From positions 51,513-115,512 of the forward strand of contig JAAOMT010000372.1 of assembly GCA_016748015.1 (NCBI GenBank): DNA of 64,000 nt, read 5' to 3'. A program made the translations under genes and the position numbers. Shown in pieces: positions 56,128 through 64,000 of the stretch. Position 1 is the first letter of the stretch. Each line of letters opens with the position of its first letter. This stretch comes from Geosiphon pyriformis. Its lineage: Eukaryota > Glomeromycota > Glomeromycetes > Archaeosporales > Geosiphonaceae. The notes beneath the pieces are model-generated. The model was not told where the DNA came from. It did no database searches and saw nothing but the letters and a program-made list of their open reading frames with translations.

Positions 56128-58524
56128 TTATATTCTTAAAGGAATGAAAAAATTTCGAGTTATATTCTACAACCCTAACAATTACCCTATTGTTTTATTA
56201 AATAAATTAAAAATTGAAATCATACATAGCAACATCTTTCAAGATGAAAACTCTTAAATTGTTTCTAATTTCATCGAAATTGTAAGATATATCCTACTTT
56301 CTAATTTAAACATCATTTCTACTACTGAAAACTACCACCTTTTGAAAGAAAAACTTTCTTAAATTAACATAAGTCCCTTAAAACCCCAACAACAAAGACA
56401 ATTAAAACAGTTAATAGCTAAATTTGCCTATATATTTGCAAAAAACAACATTAACCTGAGAAAAAGTAATATTGTCTAACATCAAATCCACACAAGAGAT
56501 ATTTTACTAAAACAACAATAAGTTTATCAAGTTTTACTTGTTAGTTACCAATTTATCAGAGAAAAAGTCCAAAAAATGCTCAATAACAGATTGATCCAAT
56601 TATCAAGAAGTTTATGGGCCTTACCAATAGTTTTTGTTAAAAAAAAAAAAAAAATCAGATTTTGTGTTGATTATTAACAATTGAATAGTGTTATAATTGG
56701 AAATATCTACTCTCTTCTAAAAATTGATAATATGCTAGATGCTTTAGAAAAAGCCAAGTTTTTTTTAACTTTAGACTTGGAAAGTGGATATTGACAAGTC
56801 GAAATAGATCCAAAAGATTGGCCCAAAACAGCATTTACCACTCAAAAAAAAACTACAAATTCAATATTATGGTTTTTAGACTCTGCAATACACCAGCAAC
56901 ATTTCAGCAACTCATGGATGTTTTATATAAAGAATTTTTATGACAATTAGTAGTTCTTTATCTTAATGACATTAATGTATATTTACCAAGCTTTGAAGCT
57001 TATCTTATTCATCTGTAAGAAGTTTTTCAATGATTACAGAAAACAGAATTAAAATTAAACATTAAGAAGTATTATTTTAGAAAAACAAGCTTAATTTTTC
57101 TTGAACACATTGTTAGCAAAGATGAAGTCAAACCAAATCCTAGAACAATCAATGCTATCAAAAACTTTTAAACTTCCAAAAATACCACAAAGCTATGAGA
57201 ATTTGTAAAATTAGTCTCCTACTATCAGAAATTCATAAAAAAGTTCTTAGAAATTATCAAATCATTTAACTATCTTACCAACAAAAATGTGTCATATCAA
57301 TAAATTGAAGAACAACAAAAAGCCTTTAAAACTCTCAAAACAAAATTAACAATAGCTCCAGTTTTTGTTTACTCAAACTTCAACAAACAATTCCAGTTAG
57401 CCACTAATGCTTTATATACAGTCTTTGGTGCTATCTTATCACAATTAGATAACAATAACAATAAATAAGTAATTTCTTATACTAGTAGAATACTTAAATC
57501 AACAGAACTCAAATATAGCTCAATTGAATTAGAAGCCACTACAGTTATTTGGGCTCTCAAACATTTTTAACAATACTTAAAAAATGGAAAAGAATTCAAC
57601 ATCATAACTGACAATATTGGTCTCAAATGACTCAATAAAAAAAAACAGAACAAAGTGCTAAACAGTCTTGATGGAATAATTTCCTAGCAGACTACAAGTA
57701 TATTATGCATTACAAACCAGAAAAACTACACACTAATGTTGATAGTCTTTTAAAAATAAGACAAGATTAACATTAACAGCAATTCTACCACAATTTACCA
57801 AACCTATCAACAAAAATAACCAAACAATAATAGATCTCAGAAACTACAACAATATTAAAAACTATTTGGAGACTTTTATTATGTTAGAAAATTGGTTTCC
57901 AAATAAAAAACATCGATTACAACACCAATCAAAACAATATTTTATACACTACAACAAAATTTATTATAAAAATTAAAGAAATCCAAACCAACTACTTAGA
58001 TTAGTACAAGAGAATAAAAAAGAAACAATTTTATACAACATATACACAGATTTTTTTTTAATACACTTGGAAAAAAATGAAACAATTCAAAAAACCCTTG
58101 AATATTATTTTTGGCTTTACATGCAAAAAAACATTTAAAAATATATAGAATCTTGTAATAGTTGTCAAAGAAAAAGAGGAACTTGCTTCACAGAATTTTT
58201 AAATCCAATCAAAGTTGAACAACCTATTGACAAAGTTGGAATTAATTTAATTAGACCATTATTTATCACAACTTAAGGAAATTGTTATATTGCAGTTGCA
58301 GTAAATTATCTCACCAAATGGCCTAAAGCTAAAGCCATTCAAAAAGCAGATGCAAAATCAGTAGCAAATTTCATCTATAAAGACATTATTTGTAGACATG
58401 AATGCCCAATTGAACTTTTATCTGATCAAAAAACACATTTTGTGAACAACTTAATACAGAAAATTTGTAAACAATTCAATGTTAAAAGACTTTTATCATC
58501 ATCTTATCATCTCCAAATAAATGA
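56128..58524 (+). pseudogene. Element G, right segment: linker, RT-RNase H and start of integrase
   Basis: Continues G after E-F. It holds the linker (FIEIV...LKEKLS), RT traces MLNNRLIQLSRSLWALPIV, ILDLESGY, TPATFQQLMDVLY and YLNDINVYLP (YLDD lost), then RNase H (ATNALYTVFGAILSQ; LEATTVIWALKHF; ITDNIGLK). A TAA directly follows KIRQD (near 57768), the conserved position. Integrase begins at an ATA GAT CTC (near 57832) where relatives have ATG, with CNSCQRKRG, KVGINLI, LLSDQKTHFVNN and the trace SSYHLQIN. H interrupts it at 58525. Confidence 0.85.
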
Positions 58525-59525
58525 TGTTACTGGAGGTTTTTGGTCTCTTTTCTTAAATGTTGTTGATGCCTGTTTGTTGTGAATTCACGTTTTCTGGATG
58601 TAGTTGAACCTCCAATAACTGAATTTATCTTCAAATTATCTCCTATAATTTGAACTGTTGGGCTTATAAGTAGAATGGCCAATTCCTTGCCAGTTGCTTT
58701 ATGTAGTTACATTGTAGTAAACGTCAACTCTTTTCCAGGAATTGCTCATCTGGAAGCTCACTAAAATGTATAGTTACTTTGCTGTGAAAGTCAACTCTTT
58801 TACAGAAATCTTGTCTGTAGGCTACCCTAATAATTGTAATAAGAAAAGAAAAGAAAAATAAAAGAAATGTAAAAGAAATAGAATTTTGTCAAGAGAAACG
58901 TTTTCTATCCAAACCTGGAGTCACTAACAGTTTACTGAAATTGGTAGCTAATCAATTTCGAAATGTTAGTTGGATTTTTGGAGATTTTCCAAGTGCAATA
59001 ATTAAAGAATTTTGGGAAGTTTTTTTTTTGAATTATTTGATATTTATTTTTTTTTGTGTGTGTAGGAATGGTTTTAAGTAATAAATCTAAAATAAGATAC
59101 ATTTTCCAGAAGAAAAAAGCTCTTTTTTTATACAACTTGTTGTAGTACTAGTCTATGAACTTGCACTTTTTCTCTTTGCTCAAATTTCGGCAAACTAAAG
59201 ATACATTTTGATAAACTACAAGTTATTTCGCTGAACTATTGATTAATTTGGGTGAACTATTCATAATTTCGGCGAATTTCTTATAAATTTCGGCGAATTT
59301 TTGTAAATTTCGGTGAATTTTTTAATGTTACGAAGTTCAGGGTATTGTGTAATTTGATCATCCTACTTTCTGTTATACTAATTAGATTATTTTAATTGAA
59401 TCGTGATATGTGATAATTGATTAAATAATAAATAATAATTTGAAATGATATTAATATACTAATGAATTATAGGAATTATAAGGGTAATTTCATGCTAATT
59501 AATAGCTAAAATTCTACTGGTAACA
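58525..59525 (-). repeat. 3' LTR of element H
   Basis: 1001 bp, TGTTACTGG to CTGGTAACA on the plus strand. Reverse complement matches the middle E-F LTR subtype. Contains the CGAAAT array (59170-59320) and a TATAAAAAAAGAGC box at about 59118-59132 on the minus strand. The flanking minus-strand GAGGAGGAGATTA (59526-59538) is the polypurine tract. Confidence 0.93.
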
Positions 59526-60211
59526 TAATCTCCTCCTCAAGACTGAGCTCTATCGAAGTCCAAGCATTATCTGTAATATTAAGATAGTGATCTAAAATAA
59601 TTGAAGTAATCTGATCTGAAAATTGTTGAAATTTCAGTTCTGTAAGTTTGCCAATGTATTGGACTTTCATTGGTTGCAGTATTGGATTTTGTAGAACATT
59701 TTCACAAGTATTAAACAAGTCATAGAGTCTAAGAGCTGCTCTAAGTCTGTAGCGAGTGTTTGTTGGTCCAGCTGCTGTTTTGAATTCATTGTGAATTTGT
59801 TTTTGTATAACTTCAGGAGTGAGATTTGTTGTTTCAAGTTCCAGTTTTCGTTCATAAAGTGTTTTTCCAATTTGAAAGTATTTATAGATAGGGGTGTGTT
59901 CATTGTTCTGTTCATTAAGAAGTAGTAGAAGTTTTTGTTGCATTGTAGCATTTGGTGAAATGTCAATAGAGGCAATTAAAAGATTTTCTTCTAGTGCCTG
60001 CTTTAAAAGTTTTGGTAATCTATTCTCAGAGTGACTTCTTGTTTTTCTTCTATAGAGGTGATAGTTCTGTAAATGATTTGCTACTGGGGCTGTGGTTTCT
60101 TTCTGAATGTAATTAATTTGACTTCCATTAATTGTTATAGATAAGTCAGAGTGTTTTCAAGGCTAACATTAATTTTTGGGATATTTGTTGAATATTTCGG
60201 AGAATAATCAT
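59506..60211 (-). pseudogene. ORF3 of element H
   Basis: ATG at 60211 (M-I-I-L-R-N-I-Q-Q-I-S-Q-K-L-M). A 2-bp deletion near 60155 shifts the frame. Open from 59943 with YKYFQIGKTLYERKLEL, LTPEVIQKQIHNEFKT, YRLRAALRLYDLF and LTELKFQQFSDQITSIIL, ending LEEEIMLPVEF inside the LTR. A very close relative of E and F ORF3, which shows that constraint on this protein, or recent activity, extends across copies. Function unknown. Confidence 0.75.
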
Positions 60212-60353
60212 GATAAAATTGACTAATTATGAAAAGAGAAAATAAAGAAAATTATTTTTAGATATGGGGTTTTTATTTGTTTTTGGGTTTGAGTGTTTTG
60301 TAATTATTTACTATTTTTGTCTTTGTGTTTTTATTAGAGAATTATTGTAAAAT

Positions 60354-61739
60354 TTAAGTGTTCAAGTTTGGTTATTGTTCTATTATAATTATTAATTCTA
60401 AATTTCGGGGAATATCTTCAGGATTAATTAAAGGAGAATGTGTACCAATTTGTGGAATTAATGATTCAGAATTGTTTCTGGAATGATAGTGTTTCAATCT
60501 GTTTCCATGTGCAACTTTTGCTAATATTTTGTCATCAAGTCTTAACTTATATGATCTATTGCCTAGAATTTCGTGAATATAAAATAGTCCATCCCATTTG
60601 TTTTCAAATTTCCCACTCCATTGTTTTTTAGCCTTAGTTCTGTGTAAGAGAACTTTATTTCCAACTTTAAATTTGTTGATAATAGGTGGTAATTTGTTGT
60701 CATGTCTTTCTTTTTGTTGAGTTTGGGAATGTTCAATATGAGTTGCTACTATTCTTCTTTTTCTTTCCAGTGTACTAAGAAGAGTATAGGCTTTTCTTTG
60801 GAGTGTCTCTTGAAAGTTTTCTTCATTGATTGGTTGCACTGGGTATGTTTCCACTGTGAAATTAATTGGTAATGTTGCTGTTTTTCCATAAGTAAGATCA
60901 AATGGTGTGTGTTTCATAGTATCTTGTTTTAGTGTTCTGTATGCTAGTAACACTGATGAAATAAAGATATCCCATTCTTGCTCAAAGTCTGTTGAGACTT
61001 TGGCTAAAGATTCACACAATGTTCTGTTGAAACGTTCTACAAATCCATTTGTTTGAGAGTGATAAGGTGATAATAGAGGTCTTTTGACATTGAACCATTC
61101 ACAAATTTCTTGTATCAAGTTGTTCACAAAATGTGTTCCTTGATCAGATAAGAGTTCAATTGGGCATCTATGTCTATAGATAATGTCTTCATAGATGAAA
61201 TTTGCTACTGATTTTGCATCTGCTCTTTGGATAACTCTAGCTTCAAGCCATTTGGTAAGATAATCCACTGCAACTGCAATATAACAATTTTCTTGGGTTG
61301 TGATAAGTAATGGTCTGACTAAATCAATTCCAACTCTGTCAAAAGGTTGTCCAACTTTGATTGGATTTAGAGGTTCTGTGGGGTGAGTTCCTCTTCTTCT
61401 TTGACAATTATCACAAGATTCTACATATTGTCAAATGTCTTTTTACATGTGAGGCCAAAAATAATGTTCAAGAGTTTTTTGAATTGTTCCCTCTTTTCCC
61501 AAGTATGCTGAAGACGGATCTGTGTGCATGTTGTATAAAATTGTTTCTTTTTCATTCTCTTGTACTAATCTGAGTGGCTGGTTTGGTTTTCTGTAATTTT
61601 TATAATAGATTTTGTTTTGGTGTATGAAATATTGTTTTGATTGGTGTTGTAAGCAGTGTTTTTTACTTAGAGACCAGTTTTCTGGCATGGTAAGAGTCTC
61701 CAAATAATTTTTAAGATTGCTGTAGTTTTTGGGATCCAT
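60354..61739 (-). pseudogene. Integrase ORF of element H (nearly intact)
   Basis: ATG at 61739 (M-D-P-K-N-Y-S-N-L-K-N-Y-L-E-T), 60 nt after the RNase H TAA. The HHCC region has HTDPSSAYLGKE and CDNCQRRRGT, with stops at about 61440. The core is open at 61268-60372: LLSDQGTHFVNN, YHSQTNGFVERFNRTLCE, AYRTLKQDTMKHTPFDL. The tail has DGLFYIHEILGNRSYKLRLDD and ends IIIIEQ. First catalytic Asp region GIDLVRPL near 61325. The best-preserved catalytic core in the window; one or two stops in the zinc region are the main defects. Confidence 0.9.
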
Positions 61740-61796
61740 TCTTGTTTGGTTATTTTGTTGGTAAGTTGGTAAGTTGTGGTGGAATTGTTGTTGGTA

Positions 61797-63233
61797 TTAA
61801 TCTTGTCTTATTCTTAAGAGACTATCAACATTGGTATGTAGTTTTCCTGGTTTGTGGTGTACAATATATCTGTAGTCTGCTAAGAAGTCATTCCATCAAG
61901 ACTGTTTGGCACTTTATTCAGTTTTCTTTTTATTGAGCCATTTGAGGCCAATGTTGTCCGTTATTATGTCAAATTCTTTTCCATTCTTCAGATATTGTTG
62001 AAAATGTTTAAGAGTCCAAATAACTGCAGCAGCTTCTAATTCAGTTGAGCCATATTTGAGTTCTGTTGGCTTGAGTGTTTTGCTGGCATAGGCAATAACT
62101 TGTTCTTGGCTATTTTCATCCAATTGTGATAAGATGGCACCAAATGCTATGTGTGAGGCATCAGTGGCTAATTGAAATCATTTGTTAAAGTCTGGATAAG
62201 CAAGAACTGGAGCTGTTGTCAATTTTGTTTTGAGAATTTCAAAAGCTTTTTGTTGTTCTTCAGTCCATTTGTATGGTACATTTTTGTTGGTAAGATAATT
62301 GAGTAGTTTGGCAATTTCTGAGAATTTTTTTATGAATTTTTGATAGTAAGAGGCTAATCTTACAAATCCTCTTAGTTCTGTAGTATTTCTGGGAGTTTGA
62401 AAGTTTTTGACAGCACTGATTGTTCCTGGATTTGGTTTGATTCTATTTTTACTAACTATGTGTTCAAAAAAGATCAAGCTTGTTTTTCCAAAATGACATT
62501 TCTCAATATTTAACTTTAATTCTGCTTTCCGTAATCATTGAAAAACTTCTCGCAGGTGAATGAGATGGGCTTCAAAGCTTGATGAGTATACATCAGTATC
62601 ATCAAGATAAACAACTACTGATTGCCACAAGAGCCCTTCATAGACAACATCCATGAGTCGCTGAAATGTTGTTGGTGCATTGCAAAGTCCAAAAGGCATA
62701 ACATTAAACTCATAATTTCCTCCTTGAGTGGTGAATGCTATTTTGGGTCTATCTTTTGGGTCCATTTCGACTTGCCAGTATCCACTTTCCAGGTCTAAAG
62801 TTGAAAAGAACTTGGCTTTTCTCAGAGCATCTAGCATGTCATCAATGCTTGGAAGAGGGTAGACATCTCCAATTGTAACACTATTCAGTTGTCTATAATT
62901 AACACAGAATCTGATTTTTCCGTTTTTCTTTTTAACTAAAACTACTGGTGAGGCTCAAGGACTTCTTGATGATTGAATCAATCCGTTATTAAGCATTCTT
63001 TGGACCTCTTCTCTGATGAATTGGTGGCTAACAGGTGGCATTTGATAAGCTTGTTGATGTTTTGGTAGAGCATCTCCTGTATGGATCTGATGTTGAACAA
63101 TGTTTGTTTTTTCCAAGACATTGTTGTCTTTTGCAAATATATCTGCAAATTCAGCTATCAATTGTTTCAATTGTTTTTGTTGTTGAGGTTCTAAGGGACC
63201 CATATTGATTTGAAAGAGTTTTTCTTTCAACAA
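61797..63233 (-). pseudogene. Reverse transcriptase-RNase H of element H
   Basis: Linker and RT start at 63233-62955 (LKEKLFQINMGPLEPQQQ, MLNNGLIQSSRSP), then FCVNYRQLNSV. RT is open at 62837-62535: STLDLESGYWQVEMDP, MPFGLCNAPTTFQRLMDVV and an intact VVYLDDTDVYSSS. Then HIVSKNRIKPN and TTELRGFVRLASYYQKF (62477-62178). RNase H has a decayed LATDAS region, then YASKTLKPTELKYGS, LEAAAVIWTLKHF and ITDNIGLKWL. It ends LRIRQD at TAA 61797-61799. A few TGG-to-TGA stops separate the pieces. Confidence 0.9.
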
Positions 63234-63641
63234 GTGGTAGTTTTCAGTAATGGGAATGATATTTGGATTTGGGAGTAGAGTGTGCTTTACAATTTCGATA
63301 AAATTAGAAACAATTTGAGGGTTTTCATCTTGAAAGATATTGCTGTGTATGATTCCAATTTCTAATTTGTTTAATAAAACAATAGGGTAATTATTAGGGT
63401 TGTAGAATATAACTCAAAATTTTTTCATTTCTTTAGGAATATAAACGTTTGGAATTGATATTTTATGCTTCAAACAGATTTGTTCATTGGATTCAAAAAT
63501 TTGTTGTGTAGTGGTGGGTTTTAAGCAAGTATAAATTTCGTGATGTTCTCCAAAAGGTGAAATAGTAATTGGCTGAGGAAGTTGAAAAATCTGGTGAGCT
63601 TCATTTTGTGTATTAAGAACTATGTTTACTGGGACTGTAAA
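63234..63641 (-). pseudogene. Linker between dUTPase and RT of element H
   Basis: In-frame continuation of the polyprotein: FTVPVNIVLNTQNEAHQIFQ, FGEHHEIYTC, NEQICLKHKISIPNVYIP and EIGIIHSNIFQDE. It shares its order with E and F (about 32020-32400 and 51080-51480). No catalytic motif; it resembles a beta-rich domain following dUTPase. A TGA near 63413 interrupts it. Confidence 0.7.
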
Positions 63642-64000
63642 TCATCCAGTTGAACCAAAATCTTGAGTTCCTCTTTCACTTTTTTCCAATTGTTCTCTGT
63701 TGTTTACTGATTGTAAACCCGAAATGTTGATTAAGGGTAAGTAAATTGCTTGAGCAATTTTTTCAGCATGTTCAATTTTGAATGGTTTGTCTGTCTCATT
63801 CTGTAACATGATGGTAATGTCTCCAGTATATCCTGCATCTATAACTCCTCCTCTAATATTGATTTCTTTGCTTGCCAATGATGATCTGGAGGCAATTTGA
63901 ATCATTGCTCCTGGTGGAATTTTAAGAGCAATTTTGAGATTGATTTTTGTCAAAGACTTTGGTTGGAGAATCAAAGTATCTTTTCCTGGGTATCTTAGGT
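63642..64000 (-). pseudogene. dUTPase domain of element H (5' end off-window)
   Basis: Best-conserved dUTPase here: motif 2 ASRSSLASKEINI, motif 3 GGVIDAGYTGDITIML, motif 4 AEKIAQAIYLPL and motif 5 RGTQDFGSTG (one Gly to Asp). A TGA (Trp in relatives' GRF/GWF position) ends the open run at 63642. Motif 1 lies just beyond the window edge. Confidence 0.88.

Larger units (their letters stand above)
58525..64000 (-). mobile_element. Element H: family 3 Ty3/Gypsy retrotransposon, minus strand, 5' part off-window
   Basis: 3' LTR at 58525-59525, then in minus orientation ORF3, integrase, RNase H, RT and dUTPase up to the window edge. Inserted in the integrase region of G; the left flanking 4 bp are ATGA. 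It is better preserved than G and close to E and F in sequence. Gag, protease and the 5' LTR must lie beyond 64000. Confidence 0.93.

Noticed and set aside
1-64000. Alternative genetic code in which TGA encodes Trp
   Set aside because: TGA often stands for Trp, but TAA for Gln, TAG for Gln or Trp and TGA for Arg also occur at conserved sites, together with frameshifting indels. Sister copies have the sense codon at the same place. Transition decay explains all of them.
1-64000. tRNA, rRNA, snRNA or host protein-coding genes
   Set aside because: I looked for conserved tRNA boxes, rRNA cores and non-transposon frames between element boundaries. Element fragments tile the whole window, with only about 19984-20200 and 20760-21089 unassigned, and these show no such feature.

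Overview
This window contains no recognisable host gene. Essentially all 64 kb is Ty3/Gypsy-type LTR retrotransposons inserted into one another. The DNA is very AT-rich, codon use is AT-biased, the genetic code looks standard, and the pol proteins are fungal-type Gypsy enzymes, some carrying a dUTPase. This suggests a eukaryotic, probably fungal, repeat-rich genome. An early-diverging fungus such as an arbuscular mycorrhizal species is my guess, not something the sequence proves.

Three related families can be separated by LTR sequence, and I label the copies A to I. Family 1 (LTR about 645-700 bp, ends TGTTATG...CATAACA, no dUTPase): A (1-7236, minus, truncated by the window), B (8178-15836, minus, complete) and part of I (about 21090-22225, plus). 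Family 2 (LTR about 765-886 bp, starts TGTTACTCAT, with dUTPase): C (plus, very decayed, 7237-8177 and 15837-19979), D (33227-43386, plus, complete and best preserved) and a gag-like stretch of I. Family 3 (LTR about 975-1000 bp, starts TGTTACC, ends CCNNTAACA, with dUTPase): E, F, G (all plus) and H (minus).

Nesting, read from exact breakpoints: A and B both sit inside C. C's 3' LTR abuts I. I is cut by G at 22226. G (22226 to beyond the right edge) is cut by the composite E-F at 27195-56123 and again by H at 58525. D sits inside the RT region of E at 33227-43386. Wherever both flanks are visible the target duplication is 4 bp: ATAT for B, ATGT for E-F, CTGG for D. E and F form a tandem dimer (LTR, body, LTR, body, LTR).

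Each element encodes gag, protease, (Cys-rich module, dUTPase,) reverse transcriptase and RNase H, then integrase, then an additional ORF between integrase and the 3' LTR. Four features recur across copies and look biological rather than decay. RNase H is always followed by a stop codon, and integrase starts in a new ORF with a conserved N-terminus. An extra 3' ORF (ORF3) of unknown function is shared by all three families. Family 1 has a UUUAAAC -1 frameshift site at the gag/pol junction. In families 2 and 3 the N-terminal Gag domain has no AUG. Decay is mostly C-to-T and G-to-A change; C, G and I are old and heavily eroded, while A, B, D, E, F and H carry only a few stops and frameshifts. 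No copy has all frames intact.
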